This document shows positions 1 through 13,400 of a DNA stretch of 64,000 nucleotides, piece by piece (within the stretch, counting starts at the first letter, position 1; each line of letters begins with the position of its first letter). Source of the DNA: Charina bottae (taxonomy: Eukaryota; Chordata; Lepidosauria; Squamata; Charinaidae); the NCBI GenBank assembly GCA_023362775.1, contig JALMGJ010000003.1, forward strand, positions 77,916,355 through 77,980,354. Direction: 5' to 3'. The notes beneath the pieces are model-generated. The model saw only the letters and a list, made by a program, of their open reading frames with translations. It had not been told where the DNA came from and did no database searches. Both the position numbers and the translations under genes were made by a program.

Positions 1-119
1 CAGCGATGCGCCATCAGCGCTTCCGCATTTTGGCAGAAAACGCTGCCGCGCACGCCGCCGCGCACGCCCCTGCTGCCGCTGTTGGTGTGTCACCAATGGC
101 AGCAGTTTGGAAAGCACTG
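1..119. mobile_element. hAT-type MITE, right end only
   Basis: GC-rich interior followed by GTGTGTCACCAATGGCAGCA and the terminal repeat AGTTTGGAAAGCACTG. The left end is outside the window. Same family as 44645. Confidence 0.75.
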
Positions 120-898
120 CTCTAAACAATGGATGAATGAGTACCAGGCTCATGTTTATAGATGCTGGTTTAAATATTTACTAGTTTTAGGCAAGGCTAT
201 GAAGTCCACTTCTTCTGTGTCAGCCTCTTTTGTTGTTCCCTTTCCGTCCCTGGCATTTATTTCACTGTGCTAGTTTCCTTCTGCTGCTTCTACTCATTCA
301 CTTTGAGTACGATCAACAAGATAATACAACTCTGATACCACTCAGTGCTGCCAAGGAGAAAGGGTCTTTCTCGGGGGAAGCCAAGCCTAACACCTGGCTA
401 TGCCAATCCTCAGCTCTTCCAACAACATCCCAACAATGAGAGTTACTAAACTACCCATCCACAAAGGCAAATCAGTGGGCATCCCTCACTGTTGTGCCAA
501 GACTGATACAAGAAAAGCAGTAAAGTTAGCTATGTAGAACACTTTCTGCCTTGGTTCAGCACAGGCTCTTTGCTGAACAATTTGGAGGCCACTGTGTGCT
601 TTTTTCTCTAATTTGTACTACTGGCTTAAGTACAGGAGAGAATATTTTTTAAAAATATTGCAGTGGAACCAGGAACCTTTGGAGATAACCAGTTGAACTT
701 TGGCATGGTCCATGTCCACTGAAGGGACTACTATTCCTGCTATTACTATCCCATTCTGCCAAAAAAAGAAGCAACTGCAGACATTTTAATACTCCCCCAT
801 TATAATTTATGGATTAATTCTTTTTTGAATCACAACCTTGTATCAAATCCTGCCTCTTCAAATCTCCAGGCCAAATCAGATTAGGATAAATTAGCATA
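120..898. other. Intronic or flanking DNA, nothing recognised
   Basis: No SCR motif, splice-bounded frame or recognisable repeat. Presumably intron of gene 1, because coding exons follow in phase. Confidence 0.5.
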
Positions 899-906
899 AT
901 CTAGAC

Positions 907-1377
907 CAGAGCTTTCCAAACTTTTCATGTTGGTGACACACTTTTTAGACATGTATCATTTTGCGACACACACAGGGCATCATTTTGCAACACCCACTTA
1001 CAGCAGGGCACAAGGCAGGCACTAGGACCTGCGCGGAATCCTGGCAAGGCAGGTTTGGAGGCAGCCAGGCACAAGGCAGGCACTAGGACCTGCACGGAAT
1101 CCTGGCAGGGCAGGTTTGGAGGCAGCCAGGCACAAGGCAGGCACTAGGATCTGTGCGGAATCCTGGCAGGGCAGGTTTGGAGGCAGCCAGGTACAAGGCA
1201 GGCACTAGGTTCTGCGCGGAATCCTGGCAGGGCAGGTTTGGAGGCAGCCAGACACAAGGCAGGCACTAGGACCTGCGTGGAATCCTGGCAGGGCTCTGAG
1301 GCGGCAGCAGCCACAACACACCCAGACACTGCAGCTGACATACTAACGTGTCACGACACACAGTTTGGAAAGCTCTG
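907..1377. mobile_element. hAT-type MITE with internal 61-bp minisatellite
   Basis: Terminal inverted repeats CAGAGCTTTCCAAAC and its complement are flanked by 8-bp ATCTAGAC duplications (899-906, 1378-1385). Five units with an exact 61-bp period (1020, 1081, 1142, 1203, 1264) fill the centre. Confidence 0.85.
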
Positions 1378-1385
1378 ATCTAGAC

Positions 1386-1975
1386 TGATAAACCTTCAGT
1401 ATGGCTCTTCTACTGTGAGCTTTAACTTCCACTAAACACAGTTGGTGTGATCACTTTTCTTGTATGAAGTATACACTTTTGTTGTATTCTGTCAAGTGAT
1501 GGGTAACCTACACATTACTTGCACAGGAAGAATGTACTTTTTCTAGCTTAGATTTACATGTGGAAGCAATCCTAAATGGGAAGACCACTTTGATAATAAG
1601 AACTTTATGAAGAAATCCCACCCAGGAGTGGGACAGCAGATATTTATTTGATATGAATATTGTCCCTGGCACTAGAAAAGTAATTTCAGTGTTCTGGTTG
1701 ATAGTGAATATAATTCTATTAGTTTTCAACAAAGATAAAAACTACAGAAAAACAAAAAACTACAGAAAAGAGAAAAAACTAATAAAGTGTGAAACATAAA
1801 AAAAGGAGTTTGAGATTACATACAAAAGTGATTTCCAACTTTCAACAGCAAAAATATACAGCAAATTCCATAGTCAAACCCTTACTCTTCGTCAAACCAA
1901 AATCACATTATTTCTATAAATCCTTCCATTAACACAATTGCTCCTTCCCCTTATATAAAAAGGGGTGTGTGTGTG

Positions 1976-2047
<72 letters not shown>

Positions 2048-3345
2048 TTATTTATCAATTTCCCTCCCCCCTTAAAGCAACATCCATTTAATTCCTTCCT
2101 TCCTACCACTATTCTATATATTTCTGTCCACTATAATAAAAATCAAATTATAAAAACATGTTAGTTATATATTTTCATAATCATACTACAACAGATTTCA
2201 ATCTATTAAATTTAAAGCCAAATATTATTATATTTTATCAATACTTTTTAAGTCATACAAATCAAAAATCCTGTAAGTCTTAATCCAAATCATTAAGAAA
2301 ATGAAATCATAATAACCTCTTTATCCATCCATTTACACATATATATTTTTTTTACCCCTCCTCGAAATATACCAGGGCATTGCACATAAGGCAATTTTTT
2401 TTACAGAAGTCAAACAGCCCCACTGCCACCTTCAAACACTCAGACTTCTGAGCAAAAAAAAAAAAAAAAGACTCCCACACAACATATTTTCTTCTTTCCC
2501 ATAACACTGATTCAGATAGTCGTAACATCACCCCAACAGAGTAACTCCCTGTACAAGCTTAAATTCAGACTGTTGCTTTAACTCCCTCAGCACCAAATCT
2601 CAACCCTCCCCTAGCATTACTTTAATCTCACTAACATAACATTCATATTTTTCAAAATCCTCCATCACAACAATTTCATCCAAATGACACAGTTTAGCAA
2701 CAATCTCTTCTCTGATGGCCCAAACACTCTGCAGAATATCTTGACAACACTTTGAATAAATCTCTTTTATATCTTGATGAGGTTCTAAGAAGTCTTCCTT
2801 AAAATCTTACATAGTTCAAACAGTAGATTATGGTGCCCCCTAGTGACTTGACTCACACAAAATAAAGGAGTTAATGAGTTAATAAAAAACTTCCGTCTGA
2901 AATTGGCAGAAGAAAATATACTAGCAAACAAGTCCCGAAAAAAATGAACAGAAAGCTTAAGATTTAGAACAGCAATCCCAACGTGTAGGAAAATATTCCT
3001 CCTTCAAATCCAATACCAAAAATAGTAACTGGAAGGCAATTATATATTCTCAATCGTTGCACTTTAAATGGGAAAACAAGCCAAAATTGTAAAAAAATTA
3101 AAATGTAATCCAGAAATAATGATAAACACCAAGAGATTCTGCTTCTTTTTACTGTAGAAAGCTTCTCTTAGGGTACATAACTTTAAAAAAATAGTTGATA
3201 GTGGAAGGTATTCCAAAGATGTACATTTACCTGGCTGATTCAGGTAATTAATTCAAGCAGCTAAACATCTGCACAATGAGATAATTTAAATCCAAATGCT
3301 TTGCAATTCTAGCCCAGTTGAATCAGTGTTGATTTTCTTCTCCAG
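1386..3345. other. Gene 1 intron, AT-rich
   Basis: Holds the 1961 microsatellite. 2050-2870 may be a decayed L1-like element in reverse (long AT-rich stretch with coding-like bias on the minus strand), but I could not establish this. Confidence 0.4.
1961..2043. repeat. GT/TA microsatellite
   Basis: Alternating GT and TA dinucleotide runs. Confidence 0.9.
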
Positions 3346-3543
3346 GTATTCCTTGTTTTCGCCCTCCTTTAATTTCCAATGGAAGGTATGATGGTACTCC
3401 TTCAGATGAATATGATGCTGGCTCAGTAGTGAGATATCGGTGTGATGCTGATTACTCCCTTATTGGAAACTCAACTATTACATGTACAGTTGCTGCAAAT
3501 GGTGTAGATGGAATATGGGATTCACCGGCACCTGAATGTAAAA
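3346..3543 (+). CDS. Gene 1 exon: SCR domain
   Basis: The exon lies between TTCTCCAG and GTAATGG and is phase 1-1. It reads IPCFRPPLISNG..., with Cys at IPC, YRC, ITC and PEC and Trp in GIWDSP, so it is a complete SCR. The hydrophobic core motif YSLIGNSTITC is canonical. It resembles type c exons of gene 2, which also start IPCF. Confidence 0.88.
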
Positions 3544-6500
3544 GTAATGGAATTTCATGTTTACCTTACCTTCAGTATGTAAAAGTGTTTTTTTTTCCCA
3601 TTAGTTAAGTGTGTTCTTGCTGGAATCTGTTAATCTTGTCTTCCAAACATTGTGCTGCTGTGGATAACCAAGTTGGAATTATCCAGTTGAAACTAGTTCC
3701 CACAGGGTAATACTGAAAGAAATGCAAACTTAGTTTGAATAATTTATTCTATTAATTGTGTCCAGATTTGGTAATAACCCCCTTGAGCTGGATCGGCATT
3801 ATTGTGCTCTTTGTTAGGAGCATAATAAAAATAATTTATGTTTTGTTTCCTTCTAACACAACAAGGTAAAATATTGGGTAGTATCTTATGGTCTAATGAG
3901 ATTATTCCCTATACCAGAGCTTTCCAAACTGTGTGTCGCGACACAAAAGTGTGTCGCCAAACACAGTCTGGTGTGTCGCCACACAACCCGAAAGCGCTGA
4001 TCATCATCAGCGCTTCCGGGTTTTCCCGCGGCGACACACCAACGGCAGTGCGCAAAAATTGAAAGCGGCAGCAGCGCTTCCAGGTTTTTGCGCGCTGCCG
4101 CAATGGCAGCACTTCCGGGTTTTCCCGCGGCGACTCACCAACGGCGGTTGGTGTGTCGCCGCGGGAAAACTTTGGAAAGCCCTGCCCTATACCAAGAGAA
4201 CCAGGTGCCTTAATCATAGAAAATAAATCTTACTTCAAACCCAAATAATTTTTAAAAATAATCAGGTTTCATATTAATTACTTTAAAATCCCATGTTGAT
4301 AACTGACCTCATTGATCTTAAGTTGCTTGAGTGTCATGCAGGTTTTTTTAGTGTATTTTTGTTAACTGAATCAGAGTTATATTTTTGGTTGGGTAGGAGT
4401 CTAGAAAAAGTATTATTAAAGAATGTAGTGTAATTAGATAAGATTGTTTCAGAAGATTCTGCAAGAGTAAGGGTACAAGTTAAGGTACTTGTTTTGGCTT
4501 GTCATAAACATGATTTTGTAAATTAGATATATTCTCCTAAAGTTTTTACTACTTGTTTGATACCCCAAATATTTTTTTATTCTCAATTGAAGAACTCCAG
4601 GATCTCAAAGAACTCAAGGACTCCACATGGTTGTAGTTTATTTATGCACGAGATTTATATCACATCAAATGATGATGTCACTACATAAATGTGACATGGT
4701 GATGTCACTACATAAATGTCACAATTATGTACTTGTTTCCCACTGTGTGACAGAAATATATAAGTCACAGCCTTTGTGTGACGACAACATCATGCACATT
4801 TTGTCATTTGCCTGACTGCTGACCATCAAGCCAGCTGGTTATTTGGTGCAAACACTTCCAAAGTAAATGCTGCCTTCTTTTCCAGAGGTCAAGTGTCATA
4901 GACCAAACATCGAAAACGGGAGAGTGGAAAATGTGTTTCAAGCTTCGTATACGTATGACAGCGGCATATCGTTTCAGTGCAATTCTGGCTACACTTTGGT
5001 AGGGGCCGCTTTTGTTAAATGTGGTGCTAATAGTTCATGGAATCCTCCTGTTCCAAGCTGTGTTAAGCGTAAGTATTTAATTTTTCTTAAATCTTTATTG
5101 AACTTCAGTGCTGAACTGAACTGAAGTTGCAAACTTTAACTTTGGGCATCAAGGATCGATGGAGAAAACTACATAAACATTTTCCCCTCTCTTTTTGGCT
5201 AGGTGTAGCCCCCACCCCTACCAAACCAGCCAGACCCCCCACACCTGCTGTTCCTCCTACCCCCCCAATTCTCCCTATGCCTGGCACTGTTCCTCCAGAA
5301 GAAGATGAGACTGAAGGTGAGTCATAACGTGGTTGGACAGCTAACCGCAGTCCCGTTTCAGGGTTCAGATGATTTGGCCTTGGAGGAAAGACGCTGGTGC
5401 CCCGCAGCCACATCCACGTTTTCTAACTGCTTTCTGTCCTTTTCTTCTTATGTAGCTAACATACAGAATGGCTTACAACTATGAGGTTGTGGGTACATGA
5501 GGAATATCTTTCATTTCCTTTAACAACAGACTATCATGTGGTATTTCTTTGCATTTAGAAAGAGGTATGACATGAGTTGATGTCTGAGAAATGCAGGTGT
5601 AAATCTCCCTTTTGCCCATGGAACAAATATGCCCCCCTGTGAAACACTGAGTGTAAACAAATTATCCTGCAGTGCTATTGAACCCAATTTACTATCACCA
5701 TGGTTGTAAGTGAATTGTACAATTTTTAAAAGAGAAGTCCATGGTTCATGAATCTTTTTTCTAGATTTAGTTTGTATGAGATTTAAAAATACTCATTTTG
5801 TGATATCATTTGCACTAGTGCAGAAAGGCACTAGTCTGGCTAGAAAATTTAAGTATATCCCAAATAGTTCTTATTTAAGAGAGCAAGTTCTTGTTTCTTG
5901 GGATTTGTGAGGAACATTGAAAGTTTTTAGGGAGTATCTGCTAAAATGTTGGGAGTCAAACAGAATCCTTGAAAGAATTTCTGGTGAAGAACCTTTTAAG
6001 ACCATTCATTTTTTTAAAATATACTTACGTGATATCCAGAAATAGGATAATTTATGTTGAAGTGAATATATGCATTTTATACAGTGTGGGTAATAGATAC
6101 ATACTGCAAAAATTGTATTATATTTTTGGGTTTTTATGGTATCGTACACATACCCTCTGCAAGCATGCCTAGGGCAGACAGTACATGATCTCACAGATAG
6201 TCAGACCCCAAGTCATATAGAACTTTAATCAGTAGCTTTTATATACTGTATAGACTTTTAGGAATCCTAAATGTTTGGTCACAGGGAGGCTGTGGAAAGA
6301 GGGTGCGGGGGGGTGCAATCACACAGAGACCGACAAAAGGGCGCGGGGTGCGTGCGTGCAATCAGTAGGAGGCTGAGGAAAGTGGGTGAGGGGTGCGTGC
6401 GTGTGTTTGGGGGAGAGGCAGGCAGGCAAGGCAGGAAGGACGGAGCGACGGAGGGCCAGGCAGCGCCTCCACCTCTGCCTTCCGCGCGCCTGACGCTCGC

Positions 6501-7145
6501 TCAGTTTGCCAGTTGCTCTAGGCAGTTCACAGAGGATTGAAAACTATCAGTAATAATAACAAAGCAACAGTGGAAAAGAATACTGTTGGGCGAGGGGGAG
6601 CAGACTCAATGACATCACAAATAGCAGGTTCACGCACTGTCCTGGCTAAGTGCTTATGGGAAGAGTTATATCTTTAAGTTATATCTTTAAGGCCCTCTTA
6701 AAGGCCAGCAGGTTCAGGGTCATATGGACTGGGTGGCGGGTTTGCAGTTGTTCCAAGGGGTAGAGAAAACATGCTTCCTAGATCTCTTAAGACATTGTTT
6801 TATTGATGGACCAGAGCAGAAACTGTTGGAGAAAGGTGGTTCTGCAAATCTTCAGGCCCTGTATCACGTAGGGCTTTATAGAGGAGAATCTGCACCTTGA
6901 CCTGCACTCAGAAGCCCACTAATAACCAGTGCAGGTTATTTTGTGGAGATGTTACATGGGCATACCAAGTTACACCCATTACTACTTGCACCATTGCAAA
7001 ATCAGCAAAATTCTCACAGAGACATCATTAACGAGATTTATCCTGTGAACTGTCCCTTACACATGGGGAATTTTTATAGAATAAAAGAGGAAAGATACTA
7101 GTGCTTGTACAACTCTTCTTATGTTCCTTATAATTCTATTATAGT

Positions 7146-7184
<39 letters not shown>

Positions 7185-10100
7185 TCTGTTGAGCTCCCAC
7201 TGCAAAGCAACATGTTCCTATGGATACATTGCCTGCCTTTTCTTCAGTCAGTTGACACTGAAGGAGAGTTTGCTCCATTTTCTCAGTGCCTCGAAAGCAC
7301 TATCTTTCTCTTTGCATGGGCTATGTTTAAAGAGTCAATTTCTGGCCTAACCAAGGTATTTGGGTCTCCCCCCCCCCCAGTTTTCTTAAGTGAAAGACTT
7401 TATTGCAGTCTTTAACCAGCACAACCAATTATTATCTAAATGGATATCAGCAGCTGACAAGCCGCAGTGCCCTCTTGGGATCTGCAGTCACTCCAGGGAA
7501 GCTATAGCAACCTTTGCAGCTTTTCTTTATGGGATTTGTCTACCAGAACTCTGTCAAGTGGTTACATGAATCCAGCTTTCTACTTTCACACAACACAACT
7601 GACTGGACCTCCATTCTCTGATGAATGTAGCCTATGGCCACTTTGAAAGCACCACTTCTTCTACCTAGGATTGTGTTTCCTCTTTTTTTTTTATTAGAAG
7701 AGGGGCATTACTAGCTTTGTTTTCGTTTGCTCTTTTTGAAGTTCTGAGCCTAGGATCACAGCTTTTAAGCCATGTGTAGTTCCTCCCAACACTCCTTTTG
7801 TTATCCCCCAAAGTGCATCTGGAGTCTCTGCAAACAAAATAATCTTCCTGGAGGGAAGATTTAAGGGGGGAAATAAGTGTGTTAAACCTCTCAAGAAAAA
7901 AATCTCAGGTTGAAAATTGTGGTTCCACACACATCTCTGAAACTATGACATATCTCTGCCATATCTCCTGGAGTCCTCCATGGCAAAACATTTTTGAACT
8001 GCTCAAACCTGCTCTAAAACTATGTAAAGATCAATGTAAAGAACATCCTCAGTAACTCCACCCTTTGCTGTCTTAGCTCAGAGGGGAGTCATGGTTTCAT
8101 TTTTACTGGGAATGTCTTTTCATTGCTAGGGAGTTTTAGAGTTCCTTCAAGTTTAGAGTTTCCCATAAGTCTTAATTTAGAGGGTGCATTTCTGTTGCTT
8201 GCTTTTCTTTGATGTTCTGTACATTCTCAGCCTTTCCCCCCCTTGATCTTCCTTCTGCCCTTTTGGTTCCTTAGAGGGCTTAAAGGAGGAATTTCCCTCA
8301 GGCACCTTCTGTCATAAACCAGCCCAAACCCTGACTCAGTAGAATTATTCTTAGTAGTTCCTGTTGTGGGAAAAAAAAGCCAGTTCTTAGCAGCAGCACT
8401 CCACCTACTCACCTTAGTTCTGCTTGCTAATGGTAGTTCCTTTAGGGTCAAGGTGCTGCAAGAAGGGACACAGAGCTCTTTGTAGCCAGCCTGTGAGTCA
8501 CCAAGAATCCACTGCTTCCTAAGATAAAATAAGAATTGGGGGGAAAGATTGTCAAAGCTGTCAGAATGTATGAGTTGTATTAAAGAGTTTAATAGCTTGA
8601 CCAGAGGCTAGTGTTCTGACAACTCCCACATGCTGATGCAGAGTGGCAAGCCGCCTCCATGGTGACCCCTTGGTTCTAAAATGCCACTACAGTGATGTGT
8701 ACCTGGTGCCAGTGTTACCAGGCAAACACTTTGTTCAGGTGTTTTAATATATTTGTGAATGCCGCCTTTTCTTTTTGGCTGAAATGGATTTTGATCATCT
8801 TTGTTGCTTCTGCTTTAATTGTTTATGATTTGTATACATTTTAATCTTTGTTTTGTTTAAACAGCTAATGGGCATTGTGTCAATCGGGGAACATCTTCAA
8901 ATAATAATAGCAGTTGAAATAATTTATTAAACTTGTATGCTACCCACCTCTCAATGACTGTGGGTGGCTCACAACAATCAAAGAAAATTATGGGAGAAAT
9001 GGGTCTTTTTTCCCCTCTGACTTTTTTGGAAATGTGATGGCATGATGTGTGTGTATTAATCTGTGGGTATATGTCTTTTGGGATGATTATATGTGTTGTA
9101 TCTCTCTAGGCATCACCAATACAGTACAATTTTGCACATTCTGGGATTGGCAGGGGCAAATACAGGATTTATATTTGTAGCTCAGTTTTCTGCCTTACAT
9201 CCAATTTCTGCCTCATCTGTAAAATGCATGTTCTGTTGTGCCTTGGAATTTGGGATTTAAATTCCAGTTTGGAGACAGTTTCTTGTACATTCCTGTGACA
9301 GCCTTTTTTTAAATGTGTACACAGCAATATATCAAAATTTTAAATTTGTCTTTCTTTTTTAAAAGAAAGCCTTCCATTTAGTGCTTGTGTTGATATATCT
9401 TCATTGCTTAGTTATGATTAAGCTTGATGCTGTTAATATACTGTATAGCTTAAAGCTGAATTTACCCTTGAAGAACCTTAAATGTAAAAAACAATTTTTT
9501 CCGTTAAATGCTTTATTTGTTTTCCCACTATTTGTTTATTTATTTATTATTTTTCTATTTCTGTCACCGCACCATCTCCCCCGAAGATGCTTTCTTCATT
9601 AGTTTGCTGTTATAATTTATGGAGATTTTGTTTGGTTTTGTTAAGGTATTTGTATAAGCTGCATAGTATCATTTGTGTAACACATACATTGAGACATCTC
9701 TCTATTCAGACAAGTCTTTCAGCTTGTTAAATTTTCTGTATAGCATTGCCTAAAAAGTCCAGAGTAGTGTTTTAAAATATTTTTTTCTTACAGGTCCAGG
9801 TGGAACCACTCCTCCAGATGACTCAGGTAAAACCCAAAAGTGGTGATGGTGGAAAGTAATTGTTTAGGCGAGCTTTTTTGCATTTCTATCACTAGGTCAG
9901 TTTTTTTTTAAATTCTGAAATAGTTTTGAGATTATGACAGCATATGCTCTGAAACTTGAGAAATAAAAGGCAGGGAGAAAACATTATGAATGATGCTGTG
10001 TTATTGGCTAGGAACCTGAATTGGTTGGCAGCAAATACTAGATTGGATAATGCAGTGAGGTATAAAGGTAAAGGTTCCCCTCATACATTTGTGCAGTCAT

Positions 10101-10431
10101 GTCCGACTCTAGGGGCCGGTGCTCATCTCTGTTTGTTAGCCGAAGAGCCAGCGTTGTCCGAAGACGCTTCCACGGTCATGTGGCCAGCATGACGCACGCG
10201 GAACCCTGTTACCTACCCACCGAAGTGGTACCTATTCATCTACTTGCATTTACATGCTTTCAAATTGCTAGGTTGGCAAGAGCTGGGGCCAGTGCCGGAG
10301 CTCACTCCGTCACGCGGGGCTAGGGATTCGAACCTCCGAACTTGCAATCTTCCAATCGACAAGCCTGGCGTCTTACCCGCTGAGCCACCACACGTGTATG
10401 TGTGTGTATGTGTGTGTGTGTGTGTGTGTAT

Positions 10432-10462
<31 letters not shown>

Positions 10463-13400
10463 CACACACACCAGTGAGGTATACATATCAGTAAATTAAT
10501 GTATCAAGGAGTAAGTTATGCTTGCCAGGGAAAATGAAAAAAAAATTGAGGTGGTTTAATCATATAGAGAGAAGGAATCAGGATCAAAATGCAAAGAAAA
10601 TATATGAAGGAAGAATGAATTGGCTGAAAGGAAAGGTATAATCAAGAAGTTATAGAAATTGAGCACTCATTAAAAATAGAGAATTGAGAACAAAAGGGAA
10701 TATTTAAATGGGTCTTACACTATAATGAAAGCAAGCATAGTTTGCAATGATAGAAAGATGTGGAGAATAGTGAATAGTATTGGCATAAATTAGATTTAGT
10801 CTTGTTTATATTTCATATTTCATGTCTTTGATTTATTTTGCTTTATTTATTTATTTTTATTTATTTATTGTGTGCTTTGCATAATTTTGTTTACCCAAAA
10901 AGGGAATAGCGTGATGGATATGCATATATGTTTAAATAGTGTGAAAACCATTCAGTGGTTCCAACTAGAGAAATGCTCTTCTTCTCTTTCACTAATATAT
11001 GTATAGCTTCAGGTTTTAGCTCACTTTTCTTCTTCTTATCCTTTTCTCTTCTAGGATCTGGCAAAACTGTTGGAATTGCTATTGGTAAGTACTTACAGAC
11101 TGAACTATTGCTATTGTATTTAATGCTTGATAGAAATGAACACAGAATATTTAATGCACGATTCCTTCCTTTTTGCCTTTAAAATGAGCTGTGCCTTTTT
11201 TTTCCCCTTGTAAGGCAGGATCTTTTTCTCCCCTCACAATTTTTCCCATGCTGTAGATACTCTTGGCTATTTTTAAATATTTTGTTTTCTGGTATGTTTG
11301 TTTCTAGTCAAACCCAGGGGAGAGTATTTGAGAAATTATTTTGGTTACACATTGTTTTTTTAAATTTTCATTATGTCAGGGTCATTTTTACAGCTGGAAT
11401 CTCTTATAGGCAGGAAAAAAAACCCTGGTTCCAGAAATCAATCAGTTCCATGAGGAAAACTGTATTTGTGTCCCCCCCCCCAAAAAAAGGGGGGAATAAG
11501 TCCAGCTCTATGTTAAGCTTATTCCTCAAGGTATAAGTATCTATTTTCGGACTGAATTATATTACAAGTTACTTGTTTGCATATGCAACTTTTCTACCAC
11601 CTCAATCCTTATGGACTCTAGGTGATTTGCAGATATTAAAATAGCAAGGAAATATACATTTTTAAAATTTCATAACAAAAATATAGCAAATATTTGAAAA
11701 ATGTACCCTATATATATTCACACATGCACGTGTGTGTGTGTGTACTGTGTGTGTGTGTGTGTATAATTACATACATACACATACATATATGTGTCTGTAA
11801 TCAATCCCTAAAGTCCTTCTGGAAAAATCAGTTTTTACTAGTTCTGGAAGGCCATTGGGGTGCAGGCCATCCGTGATTGGGGATAAGCTGTCCCTAGGTG
11901 AATTGCCACCGAGAATGCCCCTTATCCATACCCTTTTCACCGCAACTCCTGTTACTGTAGGTAGGGACCTTTCATGGGAGCTATTTCACTATCCAAGAGG
12001 GATGGGCAGGAGCAATATGGGAAAAGTGATCCCTTAGATACCCAGGCCCCAAGCCTTTAAAAGCAACCAGCACCTTCAATTCAACTAGGAAACACATTGG
12101 TAACCAGCACAGAATTATGGTAATCAGGAGAGACAAGGGCATAAGTAACTGTTCTCAGAGCATCCTGTTCCAGGTAAGATTGCAACTGGCAAACCAGCCA
12201 AAGCTGGGCAAAACGCCTCCTGACCATAGCTTCTATCTGTTTCTCAAGCAGGAGTTGTAAGTCCAGAAGATCTAAAGTTGCAAATCTGTTTTCTCTGGGG
12301 CAGCACAACTTAATTTAAAAGCCTTATGATTCCAAGATTCTTTGACTCTTACTAAAGTCAAAGAATCTTGGAATCATGAGGCTTTTAAATTAATAGTAAC
12401 TCCATCTTGTTTGGTTCAAGTCGTAGCCTGTTTCTCCCCATCCAGACTCTGACATCCTCCAGGCACTGGGACAGGAGTTCTTACATATCTCTTATTGGGC
12501 CTGGGTGGAGATGTACAACTGGGTATCATCAACATATTGATAATACCTCATCCCACCTTGGCAGGTGACCTTCCCCAGTAGGTTTCATGTAGATGTTTAA
12601 TAGATTAGGGGGAAGACCAGGCCCTGGGGTATTCTATAATAGAGCGTCTGAGGACCTGACCTCTCTAGCCTATCACCAGCAGCTAAAACTGTCTGCTCAG
12701 GTAGGTATGGAACTACTGTAACAAAGTGTCCCTAACTCCCAACCCTTGTGAGTGTCTCAGAAAGCCATTGAGAGATCTAGGAGGGCAAGGTTCATTGTAC
12801 ACCCTCCCACCACAGGTCATCCATGAGAGTGACCAATGCAATCTCAGTCCCACTTCTAAGACTGAAGCTATATTACCATGCAATCACTCTCCCCTCTCTT
12901 AATTATCCAGCCCACCAGTCACCATCTAGTTCTCACACAGCTGGGGTCAGAGGGAGCCAAGGCCCCTTCCTCTCTGTTTTCTCATTCCAGAGAGGGGGCC
13001 CTTATTCCCGATATTTCAACATATCCTTAGCTCTATTCTGGACTTTCTCCAAGCTGTTAGGTGAGAGGTTCTTACTAATTTTCCCTCTCGGCAGTTCTCA
13101 TCAATATTAACGATATTGCAGTGACTCTGGGCATTAAATAAGAGGAAAACAACTGTAACTGGCAGAGACTCCTACACAAACAGCCTCCAATAATCACTTA
13201 CAGTTTATGCTGATAGGCTATCTTAAGCCTTTCCTGGGTTTATTATAAATGTAGCATATACCTATTATTGAATTAAATTGGACACCAGGGAAGGTGATCA
13301 AGTATTGAGGGTACAGTCCTTGATGCTAGATGTATTTATCTATCTCTGGTGTGGTTTTATTCTTGTGCAGGGTGATGGTTTGCCACTCATTAATGTAATT

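Larger units (their letters stand above)
5317..9793. other. Gene 1 stalk intron
   Basis: Besides the CpG patch, CR1 fragments and the TAA run, the sequence (notably 7190-8900 and 9000-9530) shows no SCR, conserved frame or repeat that I recognise. Confidence 0.5.

Noticed and set aside
5105..5413. Minus-strand 102-residue Gly/Val-rich frame
   Set aside because: Antisense of the Pro/Thr stalk exon of gene 1.
10240..10395. tRNA-like box B sequences (GGTTCGAATCC type)
   Set aside because: They are heads of Sauria SINEs; no complete tRNA cloverleaf is present.
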